Shown here piece after piece: positions 8,444 through 17,430 of a stretch of DNA of 64,000 nucleotides (its first letter is position 1; each line of letters starts with the position of its first letter). The stretch is from Zavarzinella formosa DSM 19928. Lineage in GTDB: Bacteria > Planctomycetota > Planctomycetia > Gemmatales > Gemmataceae. A program made the translations under genes and the position numbers. The stretch is from NCBI RefSeq assembly GCF_000255705.1, contig NZ_JH636445.1, positions 420,103-484,102 of the forward strand. The letters are read 5' to 3'. The notes beneath the pieces were generated by a model. That model saw nothing but the letters and a program-made list of their open reading frames with translations. It made no database searches and was not told where the DNA came from.

Positions 8444-11400
8444 ATGTCCCCTTCTCATGCGTCCTCGTCAGCTCTCATCAATGCTGCCCAAGCCAAAAAT
8501 CCGGCCGTCCGGTTCGTACCGCTTCGCGGATTGCGACGGGTGATTCGTCGATCACGTCCGTGGGAGGAGTTTTCGGCCCGCGTTCCGCATGAGTTTGCCT
8601 GGCCGATTTCTCGTGCGGAACTTGTCCGGATCTTGCCCCTCGCCGAACTTGGCATCCGACCCGACGACCCGGCATCGGAGTTCCTGCTTCTGCCCAATCC
8701 GGATGAATCCGGACACATTCGCAACCTCCGGGATGTCTGGAAGATTTTGTTCCATGCCCGAATCGACGCGGCAATTGACAGGCGTTTCAAAAACCCCGAT
8801 CAGGTTGCCGCACTGAAAAGTAGTCGTCATGCCCTCGGGGCGACGTTCTGGCACGAAGTCCAAAGCGTGTTGGAATCGCAAGACTTGATTGCCGAGGCCG
8901 ACCCCGATGAGTTCGTTTATCGAGAGTTCATTGCCTTCTTGCTGGAACTGCATTTTTTTACGCCCGAGGCTGTTCCCGATTTCTTCCCTGGTTTGGAACA
9001 TCCCCAAGAGCTAATTGACCAACTGGTGTCTGAGTTCGACGCCGCGCTTCTATTCGAGGAGACACGTCCCGAGGGTGAGGCGAAACCGGTGCCGGTTTCG
9101 CCTCACGCACCAGCACATGCTCCGACTCCGAAATCAGACAAACCTTTCCCGATTCGGGAGACAAACGCAACATCCCCGCCGGGCAATGATGTCAAGGCGG
9201 CCATTTTGCTGGCTCGGGAGAACCCGCATGCCGCCAATGGCCCGATTGAATCGCTCGCCAATCGAATCGGGAATTTGCTGCAATTGGATGCGGCCGAACA
9301 GCATGAATGGACTGATTGTCTTCGGAAAATCTTGGAGGGGATGACGGAAGAGGGATGGTCCACCGAACGGCGACTGTTGTACGACCTTCAGCGGGCTTGT
9401 CTGGCGGTTGAGCAACAAATTTTCACCGCCGACCTCATTGAATGGATGGTTACCTTCGGCCAGCAACCCGTGAAGCGGTTGCTCACCAAGCATCGGTGGT
9501 TGCTGGTTGGCCGTCACCTGCGGGCGGCGGCTCGCAGGGCTGCCTCGCTTGCCCCCCGGCAACCCTTTCAACAGTTGGAAGAACTCCTGCATCATGCGTT
9601 TGGTCATGCGGAACAGGCCGGCCGGACCGAGTTGCGTCCCATCATCACGGATGTCCTCAACGAAGTCGGACTGCGAGCGGAGAATTTGCCGGAGACGGTT
9701 TCCCATAGAAAGATCGTCGAAGAACTGCTCGACACTGCCTGGGAGCGGGGCTATCTGAGAATCGGCGATTTCCGGGATGCCCTGGCCCGCAGCCGGATCA
9801 AACTCCCAGACCTGTCGGGACCGAGTGAGTTCTTCGTCGGTGATCCGCTGATCCGGGCCAACCGTCTGCTGGCGGTGCGTCTGGACGGCGTCTATCATCG
9901 CGGCGAAGTCTACATGAGGGTTCTCCAGCGGATCTGCTCATTGTTCTTTGGCACTCCTGTCGGCCGGTTCTTTTCTCTTTTCATTGCCCTTCCGTTCGGC
10001 GGGGCGTTTGTGTTTCTGGAAGCCGTTCATCACATGCTCGGGGCCGCCAAAGGTTTGCTCAATTGGCTTGGCGGCTGGAACAAGATTGTGGATGGTTTTC
10101 AAATGGTCGCCGGGACGGCGGCGGGCCATGTCATCGAACATCCCCACATGGGCAAGGGTTTTGATTGGACCGCATTTTGGATTATTGGTTGTGTTCTGTT
10201 TCTCTTGATCCACTGGCGGGCGTTTCGGCGGGTTGTGGGTCAATACTCGCTATTTTTCTTTTTCAAATTGCCGTCGGACGTGGCGAAGTCGCCGTTGGTC
10301 CGCATGACGTTTGACAATGCGGCGACTCGTTTCTATCGCCGCTATTTTCTGTTGCCAACCGTCACGGGTTTGTTCGGGGCGCTCATGAGTTGGCTGATCG
10401 GGTACGAGGATTGGGAAAATCTTATTGCGGGTCTTGGCGTCGCGCTCACGACGATGATCCTTGTGCGGACCACTTTCGGGCGGGGCATTGAGGATCGTTT
10501 CAATGAGGCCGTTGCCCGTGCCTGGCGGGTATTGTCTGTCAATTTTGTGATGGGTGTCCTCACTTTTGTGCTGCGAATTTTCAACGCCATTCTGGAGGCC
10601 ATCGACCGGGCCATTTATGCCGTGGATGAGTCGTTGCGATTCCGGCAGGGGCAGAGTTCTGCGATGTTCGCGGCCAAATTGCTGCTCGGTTTCGGCTGGT
10701 TCTTGTTCACTTATGTGTTCCGGTTTGCCTGGAACTTGTTGGTGGAACCGCAGATCAACCCGATCAAACATTTTCCCGTGGTAACTGTATCGCATAAGAT
10801 GCTGCTCCCGCTGATTCCCTCGCTGTCGAAGCAGTTTGCGATGAACGAAAAGACGATGGGGGTGATCGTCAGCGGGATTCCGGGCATGTTCGGCTTCCTC
10901 GTGTGGGAACTCAAGGAGAACTGGAAGCTCTACAAGGCCAACGCTGCGAAGACGATTCGCCCGGCCATTGTCGGTTCGCATGGGGAAAAAATGCGGGCCT
11001 TGCTCCGGCCGGGATTTCATTCCGGGGTTGTCCCGAAAACATGGGCGAAACTGAGAACGGCCGCGGCAACGGGCAATCATCACCGGGTTGTTAAGCATCA
11101 TCACCACTTACACCACATAGCGGAATCGCTTCATCATCTCTTGGAGCGGGGTTTCGTCGCCTATCTCGTCGCCAGTCACCGATGGGCCGGGCTGGCGGTC
11201 CATGCGGAGTTTCCCCGGATGGCGACGAACCGCGTCCGGTTTCCCATTCAGATCGGCGATGAGGGAACGGAGGTTCTCATCAGCATCGAGGAACGCGGAG
11301 GCTGGCTGATTGCGAGCGTGGAGCATCCCGAGAGCCTGACGTTGTCCCCCGGCCAGCAAGCGGTTTGGGATGATGCCCTGGCCGGGTTGTACAAATTGAT

Positions 11401-11722
11401 CGGCGTTGATGCGATTCGGGAACAAGTCGCGGCTGTTCTTGGAGAGACTGCGGGAGAGTTTGACGCGATCCCGGAAGGGTTGCTGGTTCCGAAGCCTGAT
11501 GGTTCCGTGGAGTGTTATGACTACAACGAAGGCCCGGAAATCTTGCGGCACGACCGCCGTTTGGCGGAGCTTCCGTTGGTATTCAGCGGACACGATCTGC
11601 CGTGGGATGATTGGGTGGCGTGTTGGAAAGCCGATGAACAAACGCCGGAGGATTTGAAACCGGTCATGCCGGGCTGGCGGTTGACGGCGTGGCCGAATCA
11701 AGGGAAGACTTCGACGACTTGA
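8444..11722 (+). CDS. Large multi-pass membrane protein of unknown function
   Basis: 1092 residues; I do not recognise the family. Residues 1-490 look soluble and helical, with a Pro-rich low-complexity spacer near 205-230 (HAPAHAPTPKSDKPFP). About six hydrophobic segments lie between 500 and 830, for example FSLFIALPFGGAFVFLEAVH, AFWIIGCVLFLLIHW and LLGFGWFLFTYVFRFAW. A His-rich stretch (VVKHHHHLHHIAESLHHLL) lies near 885-905. The last 180 residues look soluble (EVLISIEERGGWLIASVEHP). No good ribosome-binding site precedes the ATG. The 3' end overlaps the convergent VanZ-like gene by 59 bp. Probably specific to planctomycetes (inference). Confidence 0.8.
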   Translation: MSPSHASSSALINAAQAKNPAVRFVPLRGLRRVIRRSRPWEEFSARVPHEFAWPISRAELVRILPLAELGIRPDDPASEFLLLPNPDESGHIRNLRDVWKILFHARIDAAIDRRFKNPDQVAALKSSRHALGATFWHEVQSVLESQDLIAEADPDEFVYREFIAFLLELHFFTPEAVPDFFPGLEHPQELIDQLVSEFDAALLFEETRPEGEAKPVPVSPHAPAHAPTPKSDKPFPIRETNATSPPGNDVKAAILLARENPHAANGPIESLANRIGNLLQLDAAEQHEWTDCLRKILEGMTEEGWSTERRLLYDLQRACLAVEQQIFTADLIEWMVTFGQQPVKRLLTKHRWLLVGRHLRAAARRAASLAPRQPFQQLEELLHHAFGHAEQAGRTELRPIITDVLNEVGLRAENLPETVSHRKIVEELLDTAWERGYLRIGDFRDALARSRIKLPDLSGPSEFFVGDPLIRANRLLAVRLDGVYHRGEVYMRVLQRICSLFFGTPVGRFFSLFIALPFGGAFVFLEAVHHMLGAAKGLLNWLGGWNKIVDGFQMVAGTAAGHVIEHPHMGKGFDWTAFWIIGCVLFLLIHWRAFRRVVGQYSLFFFFKLPSDVAKSPLVRMTFDNAATRFYRRYFLLPTVTGLFGALMSWLIGYEDWENLIAGLGVALTTMILVRTTFGRGIEDRFNEAVARAWRVLSVNFVMGVLTFVLRIFNAILEAIDRAIYAVDESLRFRQGQSSAMFAAKLLLGFGWFLFTYVFRFAWNLLVEPQINPIKHFPVVTVSHKMLLPLIPSLSKQFAMNEKTMGVIVSGIPGMFGFLVWELKENWKLYKANAAKTIRPAIVGSHGEKMRALLRPGFHSGVVPKTWAKLRTAAATGNHHRVVKHHHHLHHIAESLHHLLERGFVAYLVASHRWAGLAVHAEFPRMATNRVRFPIQIGDEGTEVLISIEERGGWLIASVEHPESLTLSPGQQAVWDDALAGLYKLIGVDAIREQVAAVLGETAGEFDAIPEGLLVPKPDGSVECYDYNEGPEILRHDRRLAELPLVFSGHDLPWDDWVACWKADEQTPEDLKPVMPGWRLTAWPNQGKTSTT

Positions 11723-12107
11723 ACCGCCACCAGAACCGGACGAGGAGGGCGCCGATCAACACGCCGGTTGAATCCAACAACGTGTCTCGCACCGAAGAGG
11801 TTCGGCCGACGAATTGCTGAAAATACTCGGTCAGTTCGCCGTGAACGATCAGCAACACCACGATCCAAGACCAGCGTGTCCGCATCAGCCAGATCGTGCC
11901 GCCGAGGACGGCCAGCCAGGCATAAGCCGCGACGTGCAGCAGTTTGCCGAAATAGAAGATGTTGTCCTCGTCGCCCAAAATCTCCTTGGCGCTCTCCTTG
12001 GGAACCGGCGACAGCAGGGCGATGGTCCACGCCGTGAAAAACGCGACGAACACAAGGAGATGCGCCCACCGTAACCACGGGGGCGAAGAAAGTGGCCGGG
12101 TGGTCAT
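11664..12107 (-). CDS. VanZ-like membrane protein
   Basis: 147 residues with four hydrophobic segments. It shows the VanZ-family pattern: FFTAWTIALLSPVP, then FYFGKLLHVAAYAWLAVLGG, then GELTEYFQQFVGRTSSVRDTLLDSTGVLIGA. VanZ proteins are small membrane proteins, one of which contributes to teicoplanin resistance; most have no known function. Its start overlaps the mcsB stop by 4 bp (ATGA), suggesting translational coupling. Its 3' end overlaps the convergent large membrane protein gene. Confidence 0.82.
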   Translation of the reverse strand: MTTRPLSSPPWLRWAHLLVFVAFFTAWTIALLSPVPKESAKEILGDEDNIFYFGKLLHVAAYAWLAVLGGTIWLMRTRWSWIVVLLIVHGELTEYFQQFVGRTSSVRDTLLDSTGVLIGALLVRFWWRFKSSKSSLDSATPSTASPA

Positions 12108-13168
12108 TCGGCCCCGATGGAACGGAGTTTGTGTTTCAGGTGTCTGGCTCGTGCCGCGTTTCGTTCCTCGCCATCGAGGGGCACGCCCATCAACTTCTGA
12201 AGGTGGGCGGGTTGGGTCTGGATGAACAATTCGTTCAGGGAAGTCAGGGATAAGTCGCCGAGCATTTTCAGATGGACGCCCAAACGCACGGCCGAGAGCA
12301 GTTCCATCGTCTCTTCGGAGGTCATCATGATCGAGGATTGCAAGGTGCCGAGTGCCCTGGCCACTTTGTCTTGAAAACTCTGGCGGGCTTCGCGCATCAG
12401 TGTCGAACGGGCAAGCCGTTCGTATCGGATCACTTCGCTGATGACGGCCCGGATATCATTCAGGGCGGCGGCTTCGCTTTTGCCGAGCGTGATCTGGTTC
12501 GAGATTTGGTAAAAGTCCCCCAAGGCCCGGCTGCCTTCGCCGTAGAGGCCCCGCACGACGAGGTTGATCTTTTGCAGTGCCTTGAAGGCTTTTTCAATCT
12601 GCTTGGTCAGCCCGAGGGCGGGAAGGTGCAGCATCACGCTGGCCCTCATGCCGGTGCCGACGTTGGTGGGGCAGGCGGTGAGGTATCCGAACTCGTCGCT
12701 GAAGGCGTATTCAACCTTTGATTCCACCAAGTCGTCAATCTGGTCGATGGTGTTCCACGCCGCGTCAAGGTCGAAGCCGCTTCGCATGGATTGCATGCGA
12801 AGCTGGTCCTCCTCGTTAATCATGATGCTGACGGATTCCCGTTCATCAAAGGCAACGCCGCGAGGTCCTTCCAAAACGGTGGCCAGTTCCCGGCTCACCA
12901 GTTGTCGCTCGACAAGGAATTGACGGTCCACCGTGGAGATTTCAGTCATCCCGACGTAGCGAAGCGGGTGGTTCAGGTCCAGCGATTCGATGGCCTCGCG
13001 CAACCGGGATTCGACTTCGGCCTTCTGATGGGGGGACGCCCGATTGGTGAACGGCAGCCCCGCGAGATTGCGGGCCAGCCGGATGCGCGTGGAAACAACG
13101 ACATCGCTTTCCGGCCCGGTGCCGCGCAGCCATTCGCCGAGATGATCGAGCAGGCGATCAAGGTTCAT
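12104..13168 (-). CDS. mcsB: Protein arginine kinase McsB
   Basis: 354 residues, the normal family length. McsB phosphorylates protein arginines, marking proteins for ClpC-ClpP degradation in Firmicutes. Phosphagen-kinase motifs are clear: DVVVSTRIRLARNLAGLPF (22-40), SIMINEEDQLRMQ (114-126), YLTACPTNVGTGMRASV (162-178), LGDFYQISNQITLGKSE and the C-terminal LSLTSLNELFIQTQPAHLQ. The start overlaps the preceding mcsA-like gene by 11 bp, and the stop overlaps vanZ by 4 bp. No ctsR or clpC lies alongside, so the substrate and degradation partner here are unknown. Confidence 0.94.
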   Translation of the reverse strand: MNLDRLLDHLGEWLRGTGPESDVVVSTRIRLARNLAGLPFTNRASPHQKAEVESRLREAIESLDLNHPLRYVGMTEISTVDRQFLVERQLVSRELATVLEGPRGVAFDERESVSIMINEEDQLRMQSMRSGFDLDAAWNTIDQIDDLVESKVEYAFSDEFGYLTACPTNVGTGMRASVMLHLPALGLTKQIEKAFKALQKINLVVRGLYGEGSRALGDFYQISNQITLGKSEAAALNDIRAVISEVIRYERLARSTLMREARQSFQDKVARALGTLQSSIMMTSEETMELLSAVRLGVHLKMLGDLSLTSLNELFIQTQPAHLQKLMGVPLDGEERNAARARHLKHKLRSIGAE

Positions 13169-13667
13169 GGTTGTTCGCCTCCAGCACGCGAATGTCGTCC
13201 CTAAGTTTGGCCGCCGCTTCGTATCGTTCGGCGAGGATGGCCGAGCGAAGTTGCGCTTCCAGTTCAGCCCGGCGGGCCATTCTCAACCGGCGTTGATGCC
13301 GCCGGGGAACCTTCCCCGCATGACGGGTGGCGTCATTGTGGACCCGTTCCAACAGCGGCTCAAGCAACTCCCGAAACACCACATAATCGTTTGGGCATCC
13401 AAGCCGACCCTGATTTCGGAAGTGTGCATAGTGTATGCCGCAATCGGGGCAATTCACGTCGGCTGGTTCGGTTTTTGCCGGGGTGGTCGCCGCTCCCAGC
13501 ACCAGTTCGAGAAGAGCCTGGACGTTCAGTTCCTTCGGCGAATCCGGGATGATGTTCTTTTCGCGGGCGCAAGCCTCGCAGATGTGCATTTCCCGCTTCT
13601 TTTTGTGGATGATGTCCGTGAGGTGAATGGTGGCTGTGGAGCCGCAATACTTGCATGGGAAACTCAT
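13158..13667 (-). CDS. mcsA: McsA-like activator with UVR domain (copy 1, adjacent to mcsB)
   Basis: 169 residues. N-terminal zinc-binding pairs: CKYC (5-8), HICEAC and CPDCGIHYAHF. The canonical fourth cysteine pair is altered to GCPNDY, with Asp where the second Cys is usual. The C-terminal UVR motif (RRAELEAQLRSAILAERYEA, followed by KLRDD) resembles the UvrB-UvrC interaction motif found in McsA and ClpC. McsA activates McsB in Firmicutes. It overlaps mcsB by 11 bp, which strongly links the two. Confidence 0.88.
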   Translation of the reverse strand: MSFPCKYCGSTATIHLTDIIHKKKREMHICEACAREKNIIPDSPKELNVQALLELVLGAATTPAKTEPADVNCPDCGIHYAHFRNQGRLGCPNDYVVFRELLEPLLERVHNDATRHAGKVPRRHQRRLRMARRAELEAQLRSAILAERYEAAAKLRDDIRVLEANNHEP

Positions 13668-13709
13668 CGCCGACCCCTTCCATCCTGGGTGATTGCAGCT
13701 CCGTCCGAT

Positions 13710-14165
13710 TCAATCGCCTTCCAGTTCCCGCAACCGGTCCCGAAGCCGGGCGGCGTCCTCGTAGGCTTCCGCGTGGATCGCCGTTTGCAAATCCTCCCGC
13801 AACCGGGCCATTTCCTGCTGGCGAAGTTTCTGGGTCGGCCGGCTGCGGGGCGTCTTGCCCGTGTGTCGCAAGCCCCCGTGAATGTTCTCCAACAGGGGAA
13901 TCAACTCTGTCAGAAACACATCATAATCGTGGGGGCAACCAAGGCGACCAGAATTCCGAAAGTCGATGAATTTCGTTCCGCATTGATCGCAGTGTTTTTC
14001 CGTCAGCGGATCGACAATCTCGGGTATTTTTTTCTTCTTCGGGGCGACCGCGTAGAGATATTTTTGGGCGCAATCATCACAAAGGTGGAACTCCTCGAAA
14101 TCATTGTCTCCGTGGATTTCGGTGATTTGCATCGTTGATGTTTTGGCGCACTGCTGGCACTTCAT
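13710..14165 (-). CDS. McsA-like protein with UVR domain (copy 2)
   Basis: 151 residues and a clear paralogue of the next gene. It has zinc pairs CQQC (3-6), HLCDDC and CDQCGTKFIDFRNSGRLGC, again with GCPHDY instead of a complete fourth Cys pair. A Lys-rich spacer (KKKKIPEI) and a C-terminal UVR motif (REDLQTAIHAEAYEDAARLR) follow. The gap to copy 1 is 42 bp. It is the first gene of the mcsA2-mcsA1-mcsB-vanZ operon. Two activators for one kinase could give alternative inputs; that is inference. Confidence 0.87.
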   Translation of the reverse strand: MKCQQCAKTSTMQITEIHGDNDFEEFHLCDDCAQKYLYAVAPKKKKIPEIVDPLTEKHCDQCGTKFIDFRNSGRLGCPHDYDVFLTELIPLLENIHGGLRHTGKTPRSRPTQKLRQQEMARLREDLQTAIHAEAYEDAARLRDRLRELEGD

Positions 14166-14229
14166 GACGCACTTCCACGCTGATTCGTCGGAGAATTCAT
14201 CATATCATAACACTGTCGGCCGGAACAAG

Positions 14230-15522
14230 TCACCGGGTTTTGGCCAAAACGTCAGCCGCCCGGAATCCGCTTCGCACCGCCCCCTCCATCGTCGCGGGCC
14301 AGCCAGTCGCCGTCCAGTCACCTGCGAGAAAGAGGTTTTCCAATTTCGTCACAGGGCCGGGCCGGTGAGTATCAATTCCCGGAATCGGGACGAAGGTCGC
14401 CGCGTGTTCCGTGATGACTTTCGCTCTCAGTAATCTCGCCTTCTGGGCCGCCGGAAAGAGGCTCCGCATCTCCTCAACAATCGTTGACTCGACCTTCTCA
14501 TGTCCCATCGCCCGCATCTCGCCCGAGGCACTGATGACCACCTGAACATACCATTCGCCAGGGGAAACCTCCCCCCGGTTGAAGACCCATTGCCCGGAAC
14601 AATCGACAAGCACGACATGCGGCAAATCCATGATCGAACGGTCGAACCAAAGATGAACACTGGTGATCGGCGACGGTTGAAAGGCACCCGCAGACGGGAG
14701 AATTTCGATAGAAAGCCAGTCGGCCAGTCGATTCCACGGCACCGCCGAGACATAGTCATCAGCCACGCGCAACGAGCCATCCCGCAGAGTCACTCCCGTC
14801 AGACGATTTCCTTCAACAGTCGATCCGGTCACACGGGCGTTGAATTCCACCGATACGCCATTCTTGGCGAACCACGCCGACAATTCTTCGCCGTAAAGTC
14901 GGCCGAGCGGTACCGTCGGCACTTGGACCTCGAAGCCCCGGCGATCACGCAGGAACGCATCAACGAAGACTTTTCTCGCGTACTTCAACCCGACACGATC
15001 CACCGACTCGTTCAGGGCGCTCACCAGCACAATGCCCCAAAATCGTTTGATGGTACGTTCGTTTTGCCGGTGTTTTTGAAGCCACGGCAGCAGCGGCCGG
15101 TCATCCTCCGGGTTGATCAATCGCAGGCAAGCCAGTCCCCAGGCGATGCGGAGTTTGTCCCCCCATGTTAGGTAATGCACGCGGGCAAAAGCCCGAGAAA
15201 GGTGAAACGGAGCGGGCAGGGAATCGGCCGCGAAACGGGTCACCCGGCGGTCGGGGGTCATGAACCAGAGGATGGGTTCCGGCTTCAGAAAATGCTCAAT
15301 CCCAACCAGTTTGGCGAAGCGGGCAAACTCCGTGCAACACCCCATGCTGACATGCTGGCAGGCATCGACGAGTTGCCCGGATTGGGGATGAGTGAAGGAA
15401 CCGGCCCGGCCGCCGAGGCGTTGCCGCGATTCCAGAATGGTCACTCGATGGCCGGTCGTTGCCAGACGGGCGGCGGCGGCCAGTCCGGCCAGCCCGCCGC
15501 CGATGACCAGCACACTTTTCAT
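14230..15522 (-). CDS. hpnE: Hydroxysqualene dehydroxylase HpnE (squalene-associated FAD-dependent desaturase)
   Basis: 430 residues. The FAD-binding motif VIGGGLAGLAAAARLATTGH opens the protein, followed by LESRQRLGGRAGSF, as in phytoene desaturase-like amine oxidases. Internal HpnE-type segments include ALNESVDRVGLKYARKVFVD and GRLYGEELSAWF. The C-terminal FAD motif ENLFLAGDWTATGWPATMEG is present. HpnE converts hydroxysqualene to squalene in the HpnCDE route that supplies hopanoids and sterols. hpnC and hpnD are not in the window. The start overlaps the upstream enolase-family gene by 4 bp. Confidence 0.86.
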   Translation of the reverse strand: MKSVLVIGGGLAGLAAAARLATTGHRVTILESRQRLGGRAGSFTHPQSGQLVDACQHVSMGCCTEFARFAKLVGIEHFLKPEPILWFMTPDRRVTRFAADSLPAPFHLSRAFARVHYLTWGDKLRIAWGLACLRLINPEDDRPLLPWLQKHRQNERTIKRFWGIVLVSALNESVDRVGLKYARKVFVDAFLRDRRGFEVQVPTVPLGRLYGEELSAWFAKNGVSVEFNARVTGSTVEGNRLTGVTLRDGSLRVADDYVSAVPWNRLADWLSIEILPSAGAFQPSPITSVHLWFDRSIMDLPHVVLVDCSGQWVFNRGEVSPGEWYVQVVISASGEMRAMGHEKVESTIVEEMRSLFPAAQKARLLRAKVITEHAATFVPIPGIDTHRPGPVTKLENLFLAGDWTATGWPATMEGAVRSGFRAADVLAKTR

Positions 15523-16610
15523 GGGGCCTTGAGGTTTTCCAAGGCTTCCAAGTTGAGTTCCAATCCGTGGCCCGGTTCAACCGAGGGAGTGAATTTGCCA
15601 CCCAGCGGTCGGGGCGGGTTGTTCAAAATCGGCGAAAGCGTGGTCGTCCATTCGACCATCGGCACGTTCGACAGCCCCCCCGCGAGATGCAAAGCCACTT
15701 CCGGGAAGCGAGTCGGCACGACATTCACCGGGAACGCCTCGGCGAGACGACAGACTTTCAACAGGGGTGTCAGGCCACCCAGCCGCAAGAGATCGGGCCG
15801 CAACACACGGGCGATTCCGCTCTCCAACACTTCCCGAAATTCGGAGACTTCTGCGAACGACCCGCCGACGGCCAAGGGGACTTCCATCCGTTCCGCAAGG
15901 CGAAGATAGCCATGCCGGTCGTCCGGCGGCAGCGGGGTTTCGATCCAGTCGATGCCGACATCTTCTTCGTAAAAATGGGCCATCGCCAGGGCGGTTTGCA
16001 GGTCATATCGGCCATCGCACCGCACGCCGAGCCAGGCGTCTTCGCCAAGGGTGTCGCGGATTTGCTGCACGCGGTCGGCATCCTGTTGCACATCCCCGGA
16101 GCCGACATCTGCGATGACGCCGACGGCGCCGTCGGCCATCAATGGCTTGACGATCTTGCATGTGGTGGCCGCGTCCGTGCCAATGTCGGCCATTCCAGAG
16201 ACTGTGAACGACCCCGCCGGGCGGTTGCCACCCAACAAAACACACAACGGCATCCCGGCGGCTTTGGCCTTTAAATCCCACAAGGCGAGGTCGATGGCCG
16301 CATAGGCTCGGGCAATTAGGCCTGCCCAACCGACCAGCCGGACGCTTGCCGAGACTTTCTGGAAAATCCCCTCCGGCATCCGGGGGTCTTGATCCACGAC
16401 CAATGCGGAGAGGTCGTTGTCAATCAAATTTTTGACGGCCGCCCCGGCGGTCGTGGTGAGGGTGACACCGATGCCGGTGAGGTCGCCATCGGTGTGAACA
16501 ATCACGGCGACGGCGTCCGTGCGAAGGGTTTTGCCGACGCGGTTCAGCGAGACCTTGCCCGCCGCGACGGGGAGACGAATGTGAAACGTTTCCAACCGGG
16601 TGATTTTCAT
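15519..16610 (-). CDS. Enolase-superfamily (mandelate racemase/muconate lactonizing-like) protein with altered active site
   Basis: 363 residues. The N-terminal capping domain starts MKITRLETFHIRLP. The barrel begins near 130, with ARAYAAIDLALWDLKAKAAGMPL leading in, as in the MR/MLE family. By eye, the catalytic KxK motif is Ile-Ala-Asp (166-168), the first metal-ligand position reads VRCDG (195-200) rather than VDxN, Glu224 (IETPLP) is kept, and the third ligand region reads AVGGS (247-251) rather than GE/DE. It may therefore be inactive or use different chemistry. It is co-transcribed with hpnE (4-bp overlap). Confidence 0.85.
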   Translation of the reverse strand: MKITRLETFHIRLPVAAGKVSLNRVGKTLRTDAVAVIVHTDGDLTGIGVTLTTTAGAAVKNLIDNDLSALVVDQDPRMPEGIFQKVSASVRLVGWAGLIARAYAAIDLALWDLKAKAAGMPLCVLLGGNRPAGSFTVSGMADIGTDAATTCKIVKPLMADGAVGVIADVGSGDVQQDADRVQQIRDTLGEDAWLGVRCDGRYDLQTALAMAHFYEEDVGIDWIETPLPPDDRHGYLRLAERMEVPLAVGGSFAEVSEFREVLESGIARVLRPDLLRLGGLTPLLKVCRLAEAFPVNVVPTRFPEVALHLAGGLSNVPMVEWTTTLSPILNNPPRPLGGKFTPSVEPGHGLELNLEALENLKAP

Positions 16611-16641
16611 GATGCGTGGAGAGATTCCAAATAGGAGTAAA

Positions 16642-17430
16642 TCATTCGCCCAAATAGGCGGCTTGAATTCGGGGATCGTTCAACAATTCCTGGGCCGGGG
16701 CGGTGGCGGTGATGCTGCCGGTTTCCATCACATAGCCGCGATTGGCGATCTTCAACGCCAGCCGGGCGTTTTGTTCGACCAACAACACGGACATGCCTTC
16801 TCTGTTCAATTCCCGGATCACCTCGAAGATTTTCAAGACGATCATCGGCGCCAAGCCGAGGGATGGCTCGTCCAAAAGCAGCAACTTCGGCCGGATCATC
16901 AAGGCTCGGGCGATGGCCAGCATTTGCTGCTCCCCGCCGGAGAGCGTGCCGCCGAGTTGCTTCTGCCGATCCTTGAGGATCGGAAAGTAATGATACGCCT
17001 TTTCGATGTCTTCCCGCACGCGGACTTGGTCCCGCACGGTAAAAGCGCCCATCTGGAGGTTTTCCAATACCGTCAGCCGGGGGAAGATTTTCCGCCCCTC
17101 GGGAGACTGGGCCATCCCCAGTTTCACGATTTCGTGGGCGGGAATGCCGGTGAGACTTCTTCCATCAAAAGTGATGTCCCCGCCGCGAATTTTCACGCAT
17201 CCGGAGACGGTCATCAACGTGGTGGTCTTCCCGGCCCCGTTGGCCCCGATCACCGTGACAATTTCCCCGGCGTTGACATGGAGGGAGATGCCCTTGAGAA
17301 CTTCAATCGGGCCATAGCCGGAACGCAGTTCGCTTACATTCAGCAAGGGAGTTTCAGAAGTCTTCTGGCTCTCTTCAATCGGGCCGTCGTCTGCGCGGAG
17401 GTCTTGATCTTTGTGCAAGGGATCGCTCAC
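16642..17430 (-). CDS. livF: Branched-chain amino acid-type ABC transporter ATPase LivF
   Basis: 262 residues. An extra N-terminal stretch of about 28 residues precedes the ATPase. Walker A is GANGAGKTT (62-70), Q-loop region LGMAQSPEGRKIFPRLTV, signature LSGGEQQ, Walker B LLLLDEPSLGLAP and H-loop VLLVEQN. PEGRKIFPRLTVLENL is typical of LivF. It pairs with LivG on the LivHM permease. Its start overlaps the livG stop by 4 bp; it is the last gene of the livKHMGF operon. Confidence 0.93.
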   Translation of the reverse strand: MSDPLHKDQDLRADDGPIEESQKTSETPLLNVSELRSGYGPIEVLKGISLHVNAGEIVTVIGANGAGKTTTLMTVSGCVKIRGGDITFDGRSLTGIPAHEIVKLGMAQSPEGRKIFPRLTVLENLQMGAFTVRDQVRVREDIEKAYHYFPILKDRQKQLGGTLSGGEQQMLAIARALMIRPKLLLLDEPSLGLAPMIVLKIFEVIRELNREGMSVLLVEQNARLALKIANRGYVMETGSITATAPAQELLNDPRIQAAYLGE

